DNA from: Cryobacterium sp. MP_M3
Lineage (GTDB): Bacteria; Actinomycetota; Actinomycetes; Actinomycetales; Microbacteriaceae
Length of the DNA: 64,000 nt
Reading direction: 5' to 3'
NCBI RefSeq assembly: GCF_015752155.1
Contig: NZ_JADOVI010000004.1
Location: 124,001 to 188,000, forward strand
Shown piece after piece: positions 1 through 8,722 of the stretch. The notes beneath the pieces were generated by a model. The model was not told where the DNA came from. It did no database searches and saw only the letters and a list, made by a program, of their open reading frames with translations. A program made the position numbers and the translations under genes. How positions within the stretch are numbered: position 1 is the stretch's first letter; each line of letters starts with the position of its first letter.

Positions 1-227
1 TGCAGGCCGACCTGCTGACCGCCGCCGCGGCCGGGCAGGTCTCGGCCGCGCGGTCCGCCGAGATCCAGGCCGCGATCAACCTCGTGACCGGGGACCTCGC
101 CGACGCGATCGAGACCAGCCGTCCCACCCCGACGCCCACTCCGACCGAGGGCCAGTCGCCGTCGGTTGACAAGGGCGGCAACAAGGACAACGGTAAGTGC
201 AAGAAGAAAGACGATTGCGGCGACTGA
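1..227 (+). CDS. C-terminal end of a secreted or surface protein (partial)
   Basis: The open frame enters from the left edge in frame 3 and ends at TGA 225-227, giving 74 visible residues. An Ala-rich helical stretch (about residues 1-39) is followed by a Thr-Pro linker (PTPTPTPTEG) and a short tail very rich in Lys, Asp, Asn and Gly with two cysteines (KCKKKDDCGD). A helical region plus TP linker plus charged tail is typical of exported actinobacterial proteins; similar proteins are often labelled 'mucin-associated surface protein', a name without functional meaning. The N-terminus lies outside the window, so a signal peptide cannot be checked. No function is assigned. Confidence 0.6.
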   Translation, partial: QADLLTAAAAGQVSAARSAEIQAAINLVTGDLADAIETSRPTPTPTPTEGQSPSVDKGGNKDNGKCKKKDDCGD

Positions 228-243
228 CCGCGTGGAGGATGTC

Positions 244-1158
244 ATGACCGCCCAACTTGTCGTCGGTGCCGGTCTGATCGGGCATCCCCTGGCCGAGCGC
301 CTCGCCGCGCGCGGCGACCGGGTCACCATCGGCACCCGGTCCGGCTCCGCGTCCGCGGGGGCCACGGCGATCGTGCTGAACGCCGGCGACCGGGAGGCGT
401 TCGCCCGGTCCGCAGCCGGTGCGGCGACGATCTTCCTCTGCACGAATCCGCCGTACACCGACTGGGCCACCCAGTGGCCGCCGATGATCGACGCGGCGAT
501 CCACGCGGCATCCGCCACCGGCGCAGCCCTGGTCGTGATGGGGAACCTGTATCCCTACGGCTCGCCGACCGGCCCGATGACCGAGCACTCACCGGAGACG
601 ACCACGGAGGCCAAAGGCCTCGTCCGCAAGGAGGGCTGGCGGAAGGTGCGCGAGGCCCACGAACGCGGAGAGCTGCGCGGCGTCGAGGTGCGCGCGAGCG
701 ACTATTTCGGTCCGGGAGCCACCGGCACGGCCCACCTGGGCGAAACCTTCTTCACCTCGATCCTCGCCTCGAAGACCGCCCGCGTCGTCGGCCGGCCCGC
801 CCTCCCGCACAGCTGGAGCTACCTTCCTGACATCGTCAGCACCCTGATCGCCGCCGCCGACCACGACGGGGAGTGGGGCCGGCTGTGGCACGTTCCGAGC
901 GCCGCCGCCAGCCGGATCGAGATCGCGAACCAGGTCAACCGGCGGTTCGGAACGCACGGCAAGGTGGCCGCATATCCGCAGTGGCTGCTCCGTTCCCTCG
1001 GCATGGTGAACCCGATGATGCACGAGATCTGGGCGTCGAGCTACCAGTTCACGGTGCCGTACCTGATCGACTCCGCCGAGACCCAGCGCGAGCTCGGGGT
1101 GTCGGCCACTGGCTGGGCGGATGCCCTCGCCACCACCGCGGAGAGCTACCGCCGCTGA
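244..1158 (+). CDS. NAD(P)-dependent epimerase/dehydratase family protein
   Basis: A 304-residue Rossmann-fold protein of the extended/atypical SDR group. The dinucleotide-binding glycine motif VGAGLIG lies at about residues 6-12, right after the first strand, as expected for NAD(P). A middle segment (NLYPYGSPTG) resembles the SDR active-site region, with a Tyr but no classical YxxxK; the following sequence fits an NmrA/atypical epimerase. The ATG at 244 is preferred over upstream in-frame starts because GGAGG lies just before it and the glycine motif then sits at the N-terminus. It is 16 bases downstream of the preceding gene. The substrate is unknown; it could be a nucleotide-sugar epimerase or a reductase. 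Confidence 0.82.
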   Translation: MTAQLVVGAGLIGHPLAERLAARGDRVTIGTRSGSASAGATAIVLNAGDREAFARSAAGAATIFLCTNPPYTDWATQWPPMIDAAIHAASATGAALVVMGNLYPYGSPTGPMTEHSPETTTEAKGLVRKEGWRKVREAHERGELRGVEVRASDYFGPGATGTAHLGETFFTSILASKTARVVGRPALPHSWSYLPDIVSTLIAAADHDGEWGRLWHVPSAAASRIEIANQVNRRFGTHGKVAAYPQWLLRSLGMVNPMMHEIWASSYQFTVPYLIDSAETQRELGVSATGWADALATTAESYRR

Positions 1159-1200
1159 GTCCCTCCCTATCCCCATCCCTCTCCTCCAGACCGCAGCCAT

Positions 1201-1301
1201 GCCCGTTCCGAATTCAGGAGAATTGCGCGAATACGAGGCGCCGGCGGGCATCCGTCGCACTGTTCCGTGCTGTGCACCTGAATTCGGCACGGGAACGGGG
1301 C
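1201..1301. repeat. Imperfect long inverted repeat in a convergent gap
   Basis: Between the epimerase stop and the dxr stop, the arm at 1201-1218 (CCCGTTCCGAATTCAGG core) is matched on the opposite strand by 1277-1300, with six extra bases in the right arm and a loop of about 58 bases. The right arm can also pair with a nearer segment (1262-1270, GTTCCGTGC with 1287-1296), so two competing hairpins are possible. There is no U-run. It may be a two-way terminator or a dispersed REP-like element. Confidence 0.5.
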
Positions 1302-1378
1302 TTTCGGGGCGGGGCGGAGTCTCGGTGCGGTGAGTTGAGGTGGGTGGGGCGGGTGCGGGGCGGGGTGAACCGGGGAGG

Positions 1379-2461
1379 TCAGCGGGCGAGGAGCTTGTCC
1401 GCCGCGGCGCGGGCCCAGGCCTCGGCGGCGGAGAGCGACTCGCGGGTGAGCGGGCCGTTCTGCTCGTGCGCCTCGACGACCCGCTGGATGGTGTCGACGA
1501 TGGCCAGGAAGCCGATGGCGCCGGCGTGGAAGGCCTCGACGGCCTGCTCGTTCGCCGCGTTGAAGACGGCCGGGTAGGTTCCGCCGGCCCGGCCGACCTG
1601 CTTGGCCAGGTTGACGGCGGGGAACGCCGAATCGTCGAGGGGTTCGAAGGTCCAGTTCTGCGGGACGGTCCAGTCGATCGGCGCGCCGACCGCGGCCACC
1701 CGGTTGGGCCAGTCCAGGCCGAGCGAGATCGGCAAGCGCATGTCGGGAGGGGATGCCTGCGCGATCGTCGACCCGTCGATGAACTCGACCATGGAGTGCA
1801 CGACCGACTGCGGGTGCACGACCACGTCGATGCGCTCGTAGTCCACGTCGAAGAGCAGGTGCGCCTCGATCACCTCGAGGCCCTTGTTCACGAGCGTGGC
1901 GGAGTTCGTGGTCACCACCGGCCCCATGTTCCAGGTCGGGTGGGCGAGCGCCTGCGCGGGCGTGACATCCGCCAGCTGGCCGCGGCGGCGGCCGCGGAAC
2001 GGCCCGCCGGATGCCGTCAGCACCAGGCGCCGCACCTCGCCGGCGGTGCCGGAGCGCAGCGCCTGCGCGATGGCCGAGTGCTCCGAATCGACCGGCACGA
2101 TCTGTCCTGGTGCCGCCAGCGACTTCACCAGGTCACCGCCGACGATCAGCGACTCCTTGTTGGCCAGGGCGAGGGTGCGGCCGGCGGACAGCGCCGCGAG
2201 GGTGGGGCCGAGGCCCACCGAACCGGTGATGCCGTTGAGCACGACGTCGGCGTCGACATCGCGCACGAGCTGCTCGGCCTCGTCGGCGCCGAGGGCGGTC
2301 GCGTCGACCTCGAACTCGGCGGCCTGGCGCTCGAGCAGCGCCCGATTGCTCCCCGCGGACAGCCCGACCACCTCGAACCTGGTCGGGTTCGCCTTGATGA
2401 CATCGAGGGCCTGGGTTCCGATCGAGCCGGTGGACCCGAGAATTACTACTCGTCTTCGCAC
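1379..2461 (-). CDS. dxr: 1-deoxy-D-xylulose 5-phosphate reductoisomerase
   Basis: A 360-residue cytosolic enzyme that rearranges and reduces 1-deoxy-D-xylulose 5-phosphate to 2-C-methyl-D-erythritol 4-phosphate with NADPH, the committed step of the MEP isoprenoid route. Visible family motifs are the N-terminal [14 protein letters not shown] for [41 protein letters not shown] and the C-terminal [14 protein letters not shown]. The length is a little shorter than the usual 380-400 residues. The start is GTG at 2461; a GGAGG abuts it too closely to act as a ribosome site, but TAGCAT lies six bases upstream, which suits a leaderless message. It is divergent from plsC. Confidence 0.95.
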   Translation of the reverse strand: MRRRVVILGSTGSIGTQALDVIKANPTRFEVVGLSAGSNRALLERQAAEFEVDATALGADEAEQLVRDVDADVVLNGITGSVGLGPTLAALSAGRTLALANKESLIVGGDLVKSLAAPGQIVPVDSEHSAIAQALRSGTAGEVRRLVLTASGGPFRGRRRGQLADVTPAQALAHPTWNMGPVVTTNSATLVNKGLEVIEAHLLFDVDYERIDVVVHPQSVVHSMVEFIDGSTIAQASPPDMRLPISLGLDWPNRVAAVGAPIDWTVPQNWTFEPLDDSAFPAVNLAKQVGRAGGTYPAVFNAANEQAVEAFHAGAIGFLAIVDTIQRVVEAHEQNGPLTRESLSAAEAWARAAADKLLAR

Positions 2462-2467
2462 CCTCCC

Positions 2468-2576
2468 ATGCTAGGTGCAGGGTCGGCGATCGGCCGGACT
2501 TCCCGTTCACCGTCCAACCGATTCGCGGGCGTTGCAGGTGCGTCCTTTCGGCGTGCGGCGCTGCTGGCGGTAGTGT
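2468..2576. promoter_or_regulatory. Divergent dxr/plsC promoter region, both starts apparently leaderless
   Basis: The 121-base gap between two GTG starts carries a TAGCAT hexamer (minus strand, 2468-2473) six bases before dxr, and TAGTGT (plus strand, 2571-2576) six bases before plsC. Both fit the actinobacterial -10 pattern TANNNT at the distance that puts transcription start on the first base of the start codon. The -35 regions are weak. This is pattern reading only. Confidence 0.5.
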
Positions 2577-2582
2577 CGACGG

Positions 2583-3377
2583 GTGACCGGTGCCAAAGTC
2601 GAACCCCAGGACGAACCCCTCGCCGACCCGTCGGAGGAGGCGCCGGAGCCAACGAAACGCCCCGGCTTCGTCTATTTCCTCGGCTACGGCATCATGGCGC
2701 CGATCGCCCGCCTGGTCTTCCGGCCGACCATCACCGGTCGCGAGAACATCCCGCGCGAGGGGCGGGTCATCCTCGCCAGCAATCACCTCTCCTTCATCGA
2801 CAGCATCGTGATCCCGCTGTCCGCGCCGCGCCGGGTGCAGTTCCTGGCCAAGTCCACCTACTTCACCGGCACCGGGTTCAAGGGTTTCGTCTCCCGCACC
2901 TTCTTCACCTCGATCGGTGCGGTCGGGGTCGAACGCGGCGCCGGGCAGGCGGCGCAGGATGCCCTCGACGCCGGGCGGAACATCCTGGAGTCCGACAGCG
3001 CCTTCGCCATCTACCCGGAGGGCACCCGCTCGCTCGACGGCCGGCTCTACAAGGGCCGCACCGGCGTCGCCTGGCTCGCGCTCACCACCGGGGCGGTCGT
3101 CGTACCGGTCGGGCTGGTCGGCACCCAGGAGATCCAGCCGGTCGGGGCGAAGTTCCCGCGCATCCGCAAGGTCACCGTCACCTTCGGCGCACCGATCGAC
3201 CTGAGCCGTCACGGCTCGGCGGAATCCGGCAAGGCCAGACGCGGCGCCACCGACGAGATCATGGCCGCGATCCACGCGTTGTCCGGGCAGGAGCTGGCCG
3301 GGAAGTACAACGAATCGCCGCCTTCAGGAACCCTGCAGAAACTGGCCGATCGCGTGTTCCCGCGCGAACGCGTCTAG
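2583..3377 (+). CDS. 1-acyl-sn-glycerol-3-phosphate acyltransferase (PlsC family)
   Basis: A 264-residue membrane-associated acyltransferase expected to convert lysophosphatidate to phosphatidate in phospholipid synthesis. The catalytic HX4D motif is NHLSFID (His68, Asp73), block II is VGVERG, block III is IYPEGTRS and block IV is VVPVGLVG. An acidic Pro-rich N-terminal tail of about 25 residues precedes a short hydrophobic segment. The GTG start has no ribosome site but lies six bases after TAGTGT, matching leaderless expression. Several PlsC-like paralogues are usual in actinobacteria, so the exact acceptor (lysophosphatidate or another lipid) is not certain. Confidence 0.9.
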   Translation: MTGAKVEPQDEPLADPSEEAPEPTKRPGFVYFLGYGIMAPIARLVFRPTITGRENIPREGRVILASNHLSFIDSIVIPLSAPRRVQFLAKSTYFTGTGFKGFVSRTFFTSIGAVGVERGAGQAAQDALDAGRNILESDSAFAIYPEGTRSLDGRLYKGRTGVAWLALTTGAVVVPVGLVGTQEIQPVGAKFPRIRKVTVTFGAPIDLSRHGSAESGKARRGATDEIMAAIHALSGQELAGKYNESPPSGTLQKLADRVFPRERV

Positions 3378-3428
3378 TTCATCGCGCCCGTGCGGGGCAT
3401 CCGAAACACGGCGGAAACCGGCGCAACC

Positions 3429-3434
3429 TAAGCT
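3429..3434 (+). promoter_or_regulatory. -10 hexamer TAAGCT before the first gabT
   Basis: TAAGCT is followed by six bases (GGAAGC) and then the ATG at 3441. The six bases could also serve as a weak Shine-Dalgarno, so leaderless and short-leader readings are both possible. No good -35 is seen. Confidence 0.4.
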
Positions 3435-3440
3435 GGAAGC

Positions 3441-4778
3441 ATGTCTGCCCAGTATTCGGTCCCCCAAGAACGCAAACTCGTCACCGCCCTCCCGGGCCCC
3501 AAGTCGATCGAGCTGCAGGAACGTCGCCTGCGCTCGGTGTCCCGCGGTGCGGGCACCCTTGCCAATATCTACATGGACCACGGGGCCGGCGCGATCCTCG
3601 TCGACGTCGACGGCAACCAGATCATCGACCTGGGTTGCGGCATCGGCGTGACGACCATCGGCCACGCCAACACCGAGGTGGCTGCAGCGGCCGCCGCCCA
3701 GGCCGCCAAGCTCACCCACACCCTGTTCACCGTCACCCCGTACGAGAACTACGTCGCCGTCGCCGAGAAGCTCGCCGAGATCACCCCGGGCGACTTCGAG
3801 AAGCGTTCCGTGCTGGTGAACACCGGTGCCGAGGCCGTCGAGAACGCGGTCAAGATCGCCCGCAAGTTCACCGGCCGCCGCGCGATCGTCGCCCTCGACC
3901 ACGCCTTCCACGGCCGCACCAACCTGACCATGGCGATGACGTACCGCCCCTGGCCGGAGCGCGCCGGGATGGGCCCGTTCCCCGGTGAGATCTACAGCGT
4001 GCCCACGAGCTACCCGTACCGCGACGGACTGACCGGCGAGGAAGCCGCCGAGAAGACCATCGACTACATCACGACCCACATCGGCGCCACCGAGATCGCC
4101 GCGTTCTTCGTGGAGCCGATCCAGGGCGACGGCGGCATCGTCATCCCCGCCCCCGGCTACTTCAAGCGCATCCGCGAGTTCTGCACCGACAACGGGATCG
4201 TGCTCGTCGCCGATGAGATCCAGGCCGGGATCGCCCGCACGGGAACCTGGTACTCGATCGAGCACCACGACGTCATCCCCGACCTGGTCACCACCGCCAA
4301 GGGAATCGCGGGCGGTTTCCCGCTCGCCGCGGTCACCGGCCGCGCCGACATCATGGACTCGGTGCAGCCCGGCGGCATCGGCGGCACCTTCGGCGGCAAC
4401 CCCGTCTCCACCGCCGCTGCCCTGGCCGTGTTCGATCTGATCGAGCGCGATGACCTGCTCGGCGAGGCGAAGCGCGTCGAGAAGGCCCTCTGGGCCCGCA
4501 TCGGCGACTGGACCGAACGGTTCCCGGTCGTCGGCGACGTGCGCGGAAAGGGCGCCATGTTCGGCGTCGAGCTCGTGCACCCCGGCACGACCACACCGTA
4601 CCCCGAGGCGCTCACCGCGATCATCAAGCACGCGACCACGAACGGCGTGATCGTGCTGGATGCCGGCAGCTGGGACTCGGTGCTGCGCATCATGCCGTCG
4701 GTCGTCATCTCCGAGGCGCTCATCGACGACGCGATGAGCGTCATCGAGGAGACCCTCACGGCCCTCTCCGGCTCCTAA
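3441..4778 (+). CDS. gabT: 4-aminobutyrate aminotransferase, paralogue 1
   Basis: A 445-residue PLP enzyme of class III aminotransferases that moves the amino group of GABA to 2-oxoglutarate, giving succinate semialdehyde. Lys287 in TTAKGIAGG is the Schiff-base lysine, and ADEIQAGIARTG (about 257-268) carries the PLP-contacting Asp. LVNTGAEAVENA and the phosphate-binding block are intact. It closely resembles the gene at 5466-6848; both begin with an ELQ-RR-L-VS block and VDVDGNQ, indicating a duplication. No succinate-semialdehyde dehydrogenase is present in the window. Related 5-aminovalerate or beta-alanine use cannot be excluded. Confidence 0.88.
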   Translation: MSAQYSVPQERKLVTALPGPKSIELQERRLRSVSRGAGTLANIYMDHGAGAILVDVDGNQIIDLGCGIGVTTIGHANTEVAAAAAAQAAKLTHTLFTVTPYENYVAVAEKLAEITPGDFEKRSVLVNTGAEAVENAVKIARKFTGRRAIVALDHAFHGRTNLTMAMTYRPWPERAGMGPFPGEIYSVPTSYPYRDGLTGEEAAEKTIDYITTHIGATEIAAFFVEPIQGDGGIVIPAPGYFKRIREFCTDNGIVLVADEIQAGIARTGTWYSIEHHDVIPDLVTTAKGIAGGFPLAAVTGRADIMDSVQPGGIGGTFGGNPVSTAAALAVFDLIERDDLLGEAKRVEKALWARIGDWTERFPVVGDVRGKGAMFGVELVHPGTTTPYPEALTAIIKHATTNGVIVLDAGSWDSVLRIMPSVVISEALIDDAMSVIEETLTALSGS

Positions 4779-4812
4779 AGCGGCAAGTCTCGGCGCGGCG
4801 CCGGGCGCCCCG

Positions 4813-4902
4813 GACGGTGGTCGAGCCTGTCGAGACCGCGGACGGTGATCTCGACAGGCTCGATCACCGTCAGGCTCGATCACCGACAGGTTCGATCACC
4901 GT
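4813..4902. repeat. 23-bp hairpin plus three tandem 16-bp repeats
   Basis: Arms 4813-4835 and 4849-4871 are reverse complements with a single G-T mismatch (core TCGAGCCTGTCGAGA) around a 13-base loop. The right arm runs into three head-to-tail 16-bp units, 4855-4870, 4871-4886 and 4887-4902 (CAGGCTCGATCACCGT with one change each in the later units). The last unit reaches the osmC stop codon. Because gabT and osmC converge here, a two-way terminator is likely; the GTCGAGCCTGTCGAGAC core also looks like a dispersed repeat, which one window cannot show. Confidence 0.75.
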
Positions 4903-5372
4903 CAGGCGGGGACGGCGGTGGGCTCGTGGCGGACCGGGAAGTTGACGGATGCCGCGATGAAGCAGAGTCTCGCCGCCTCCGCGTGCAGGCTCTGGGCCAG
5001 GTCGACCTGGCCGGGGTCCTGCACGGTCACCCGGGGGCGGAGGACGGCCTCGGTGAAGTGACCGCCGCCATCCTTCGTCTGCACCATGGTGCCGGTCGCG
5101 TCGTCGGTGTAGCCGACCACGACGACCCCGTGCCGCACGGCGACGTGCAGGTAGGACATCAGGTGGCATTCGCTGAGTGCCGCCAGCAGCAGTTCCTCCG
5201 GGTTCCACCGGTCGGCGTTGCCGTGGAAGCTGCGATCGGCGGATGCCTCGATCGAAACCTTGCCGGTCGCGGTGATCGTGTGCTCCCGGCCGTACTCCCG
5301 GTAGTCGCTGGTGCCGGTGCCGCGGTTCCCGGTCCAGGCGACGGTCACGGCGTAGCGGTGCTCACCATTCAT
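4902..5372 (-). CDS. OsmC family peroxiredoxin-like protein
   Basis: A 156-residue protein of the OsmC/Ohr fold, which reduces organic hydroperoxides with a pair of cysteines. Both are visible: one in ALSECHLMSYL (about Cys64) and one in EAARLCFIAASVNFPV near the C-terminus. WNPEELLLAALSEC is the family's helix signature. The ATG at 5372 is chosen over an earlier in-frame start because AAGGAG lies eight bases before it and homologues start at about this point. The gene is inserted in the opposite direction between the two gabT copies. OsmC rather than Ohr is favoured by the short N-terminus, without certainty. Confidence 0.87.
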   Translation of the reverse strand: MNGEHRYAVTVAWTGNRGTGTSDYREYGREHTITATGKVSIEASADRSFHGNADRWNPEELLLAALSECHLMSYLHVAVRHGVVVVGYTDDATGTMVQTKDGGGHFTEAVLRPRVTVQDPGQVDLAQSLHAEAARLCFIAASVNFPVRHEPTAVPA

Positions 5373-5465
5373 GGCGTCTCCTTCGGGTTCCGCAGCTGCA
5401 GGAACCGATTCTCGCAGCAAATCGCCGCCGCGCGCGCCGGGCTGGTCGGTAAACTAGGTTCCATC

Positions 5466-6848
5466 ATGACTGACACGCTGACGCCCTCGACTTCCCCGTC
5501 CACTTCCGCCGCACCGGTCTACACGGTGACGCAGGAACGCAAGATCGTGACCGCGATTCCCGGGCCGCGCTCCACCGAACTGCAGCAGCGACGCCTGGCC
5601 ACCGTGTCGGGCGGCGTGAGCAGCGCGCTCCCCGTCTACATCGCGAAGGCAAACGGGGCCATCATCGTCGACGTCGACGGCAACCAGTTCATCGACCTCG
5701 GCGCCGGCATCGGCGTGACCACGATCGGCCACACCGAGTCGAGCGTCGTCGCGGCCGCCGTCGCCCAGACCCAGGACTTCATCCACACCCTGTTCACCAT
5801 CACGCCCTACGAGGAGTACGTGCGGGTCTGTGAACTGCTCGCCGCGCACACCCCCGGTGATTTCCCGAAGAAGTCGGTGCTGATCAACTCGGGCGCCGAG
5901 GCCGTGGAGAACGGCGTGAAGATCGCCCGCAAGTACACCGGCCGACGCGCCGTCGCCGTGCTCGACCACGCCTACCACGGCCGCACCGTGCTCACCATGG
6001 CGATGAACTACAAGGCGATGCCCTACGCGACCGGCTACGGCCCGCTCGCCAGCGACGTCTACCACGCACCCAGTTCCTACCCGTACCACGACGGCCTCAG
6101 CGGCGCGGATGCCGCCAAGCGCACCATCACCTACCTCGAGAAGGTCGTCGGCCCGACCGACCTGGCCTGCCTCGTCGTCGAGCCGATCCAGGGCGAGGGC
6201 GGTTTCATGGTCCCGGCCGACGGCTACTTCACCGCCCTGCAGGAATGGTGCACGAAGAACGGCGTCGTCATGATCGCCGACGAGATCCAAAGCGGCATGG
6301 CGCGCACGGGCAAGTACTACGCCAGTGAGCACTTCGGCTGGACCCCCGACCTCGTGCTCACCGCCAAGGGCATCGCCGGTGGCATGCCGCTGGCCGCCGT
6401 CACCGGTCGCGCCGAGATCATGGATGCGTCCCAGCCCGGCGGCCTCGGCGGAACGTTCGGCGGCAACCCGGTCTCCTGCGCCGCGGCGATCGCGGTCTTC
6501 GAGTCGATCGAGAACAATGACCTGCTCGCCGAGGGCGCCCGGATCGAGAAGACGCTGCGTGCGGGCCTCGGCGCGCTCCAGGAGAAGTACGACATCATCG
6601 GCGACACCCGCGGACGCGGCGCCATGATCGCCATCGAACTCGTGCAGCCCGGCACCGGGGACACCAGCAAGGAGCCCAACGCGGCCGCCGTCTCCTCGAT
6701 CGCCGCCTACGCCGCCCAGCACGGCGTGCTGCTGCTCACCGCCGGCACCTACGGCAATGTGCTCCGTTTCCTGCCGAGCCTCGCCGTGACCGACGCACTG
6801 CTCGCCGATGCCCTCTCGGTCATCGACGACGCGATCGCCGCACTGTAG
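5466..6848 (+). CDS. gabT: 4-aminobutyrate aminotransferase, paralogue 2
   Basis: A 460-residue class III PLP aminotransferase, same family and reaction as paralogue 1. Lys301 in LTAKGIAGG binds PLP; ADEIQSGMARTG carries the PLP Asp; LINSGAEAVENG is intact. A Ser/Thr/Pro-rich N-terminal extension of about 15 residues (TLTPSTSPSTSAAP) distinguishes it. ATG 5466 is preferred to the long upstream extension, which overlaps osmC antisense. A TAAACT hexamer at 5450-5455 (or TAGGTT 5455-5460) gives a leader of only a few bases. The asparaginase gene starts 14 bases downstream, so the two are probably co-transcribed. Confidence 0.88.
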   Translation: MTDTLTPSTSPSTSAAPVYTVTQERKIVTAIPGPRSTELQQRRLATVSGGVSSALPVYIAKANGAIIVDVDGNQFIDLGAGIGVTTIGHTESSVVAAAVAQTQDFIHTLFTITPYEEYVRVCELLAAHTPGDFPKKSVLINSGAEAVENGVKIARKYTGRRAVAVLDHAYHGRTVLTMAMNYKAMPYATGYGPLASDVYHAPSSYPYHDGLSGADAAKRTITYLEKVVGPTDLACLVVEPIQGEGGFMVPADGYFTALQEWCTKNGVVMIADEIQSGMARTGKYYASEHFGWTPDLVLTAKGIAGGMPLAAVTGRAEIMDASQPGGLGGTFGGNPVSCAAAIAVFESIENNDLLAEGARIEKTLRAGLGALQEKYDIIGDTRGRGAMIAIELVQPGTGDTSKEPNAAAVSSIAAYAAQHGVLLLTAGTYGNVLRFLPSLAVTDALLADALSVIDDAIAAL

Positions 6849-6862
6849 TCCCGCCTGACCTC

Positions 6863-7888
6863 GTGACCTCTCCCTATACAGCCGCGACCCTGCACGGTCC
6901 GCACACGTTCACGGTCGCCGACGCGGTCGAACTCGCCGTCGTCGAGCGTAGCGGCTTCATCGAGTCGAGGCACGCGGGTTCCGCGGTCGTGCTCACCAGC
7001 GAGGGCGCGGTCCTCCGCGCCCTCGGTGATGTGACGACGCCCATCTTCCCCCGGTCGTCGATGAAGCCGTTCCAGGCCATCGCCGTGATGGCCAGCGGCG
7101 TCACCCTGCGCGGTGAGGACGCGGCGATCGCCACGGCCAGCCACAGCGGCACCCAGCGCCACGCCGACCTCGTGCGGGGCCTGCTGTTCCGGGCCGGGAT
7201 CCCCGAGACGGCGCTCGCCTGCCCCGCCGCCTGGCCCGACGATTCCGCCACGCGCGATGCGCTGGTACGGCTGGGAGCCGGCAAGGCCCCGGTCTACATG
7301 AACTGCTCGGGCAAGCACGCCGCGATGCTCGTCGCCTGCAAGCAGAACGGCTGGGCCCTGAACGGCTACCTGGACCCGGAGCATCCGTTGCAGAAGCGCA
7401 TTCTCGACGTCGTCGAGCGGTTCACCGGCGAACGGCCGTCCGCGACCGGGATCGACGGCTGCGGTGCGCCCGTGCACGCCCTCTCGCTGACGGCCCTGGC
7501 CCGCGGCATCGCCCGGATCGCCACCTCCAAGTCGAACTCGCCGTTCGCGATCTACCGCGAGGCGGGGTTCCTCGCCGAGGCTGTGCGGCAGAATGGCTGG
7601 GTCATCGCCGGCCCGGGCCTGCCGGACACCATCGTGATCGAACGGCTCGGCCTGTTCATCAAGACCGGGGCGGAAGGCATCATGGTCGCCTCGGCCGCGA
7701 ACGGGATCACCGTGGCCCTGAAGATCCTCGACGGCAACCTGCGGGCGGCCACCATCGTGGCCCTGCGCCTGCTGGCGGACGCGGGCGCGATCGCGCACAC
7801 CGACATCGAGGCGCTGCTTCCCGACCTGGGCCTCGCCGTCTACGGCGGCGGACGCCAGGTCGGCCAGATTCACGCCAGCTACGTCTGA
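6863..7888 (+). CDS. L-asparaginase II-family protein
   Basis: A 341-residue protein of the asparaginase_II (thermolabile, rhizobial-type) family, distinct from the classical AnsA/AnsB fold; expected to hydrolyse asparagine to aspartate and ammonia. Seen motifs are PRSSMKPFQA near residue 65, ATASHSG, NCSGKHAAML around 150 and GIDGCGAPVH about 200, which belong to the serine/lysine active-site core of the family. No signal peptide is visible, so it is cytosolic. The start is GTG 6863, 14 bases after gabT, suggesting an operon for amino-nitrogen release. Converges with the ABC genes after 27 bases. Confidence 0.88.
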   Translation: MTSPYTAATLHGPHTFTVADAVELAVVERSGFIESRHAGSAVVLTSEGAVLRALGDVTTPIFPRSSMKPFQAIAVMASGVTLRGEDAAIATASHSGTQRHADLVRGLLFRAGIPETALACPAAWPDDSATRDALVRLGAGKAPVYMNCSGKHAAMLVACKQNGWALNGYLDPEHPLQKRILDVVERFTGERPSATGIDGCGAPVHALSLTALARGIARIATSKSNSPFAIYREAGFLAEAVRQNGWVIAGPGLPDTIVIERLGLFIKTGAEGIMVASAANGITVALKILDGNLRAATIVALRLLADAGAIAHTDIEALLPDLGLAVYGGGRQVGQIHASYV

Positions 7889-7915
7889 CCGTCGCCGTTG
7901 CCGCGTCTCCGCCGC

Positions 7916-8722
7916 TCAGCCCGACTTGGCGAGCCGTTTCGCCCGCGCCGCGGCTGACACCTGCGCGCTCACGACGATCACCAGCGCCAGGATGAACACG
8001 GCGGAGGCCACCACGTTCGCCTCCGCCGGGATGCCGCGCGACGCCGAGATGTAGATGTACTTCGGGAACGTCGTCACCGCTCCCGAGTTGAAGTTGGTGA
8101 TGATGAAGTCGTCGAAGCTGAGGGCGAAGGAGAGCAGCGCGGCGGCGAGGATCCCCGGCAGCAGCAGGGGGAAGGTGATCCGCAGGAAGACCTGGCCCGG
8201 CGAACCGTAGAGGTCGCGGCCCGCCTCCTCCAGGGCCGGGTCGAGGCTGGCCACCCTGGCCTTGACCGTGACCACGACGAAGCTGATGCAGAACATGGTG
8301 TGCGCCAGGATGATCGTCACCATGTCCTTGGGCACGCCCACGGACAGGAACTGCGCGGCCAGACCCGCACCGAGCACCACCTCCGGCGTGGCCATCGGCA
8401 GGAACAGGAGAAGGCTCACCCCGGAGCGGAACCGGAACCGGTACCGCACGATGGCGATCGCGATCATGGTGCCGAGCGCGGTCGCGGCCACGGTGGCGAC
8501 CGCGCCGATGATGAGGCTGTTGCCGAACGCCTCGCAGACCGCGCCGTTCTGCACATTGCAGACGTTGAGCCACTTGTCGAGCGTGAAGCCGCGCCAGGTG
8601 ATGTTCGACTTCTGCGAGTCGTTGAACGAGAAGATGAAGGTGTAGACGATCGGCACCATCAGGAAGAGCAGGGCGAGCACGGCGTACACCGGCAGCAGCC
8701 ACCGCCCGAGGGAGAGTTTCAC
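7916..8722 (-). CDS. potC: Polyamine-type ABC transporter permease (PotC-like)
   Basis: A 268-residue inner-membrane protein with about six hydrophobic helices, starting with a helix at residues 10-32. The cytoplasmic EAA-loop region (EEAGRDLYGSPGQVFLRI, about 166-183) contacts the ATPase. Sequence layout and gene order match the second permease of spermidine/putrescine importers. Its ATG overlaps the stop of the preceding permease by four bases, showing translational coupling. Substrate is inferred from neighbours: spermidine/putrescine or a related cationic amine. Confidence 0.88.
   Translation of the reverse strand: MKLSLGRWLLPVYAVLALLFLMVPIVYTFIFSFNDSQKSNITWRGFTLDKWLNVCNVQNGAVCEAFGNSLIIGAVATVAATALGTMIAIAIVRYRFRFRSGVSLLLFLPMATPEVVLGAGLAAQFLSVGVPKDMVTIILAHTMFCISFVVVTVKARVASLDPALEEAGRDLYGSPGQVFLRITFPLLLPGILAAALLSFALSFDDFIITNFNSGAVTTFPKYIYISASRGIPAEANVVASAVFILALVIVVSAQVSAAARAKRLAKSG

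Noticed and set aside
1201..1301. Insertion sequence remnant
   Set aside because: No transposase frame and no target duplication; arms are unequal.
1340..3988. A very long plus-strand open frame across dxr, plsC and gabT
   Set aside because: It runs antisense or out of frame through three recognisable genes; composition is Arg/Gly-rich, typical of GC-rich shadow frames.
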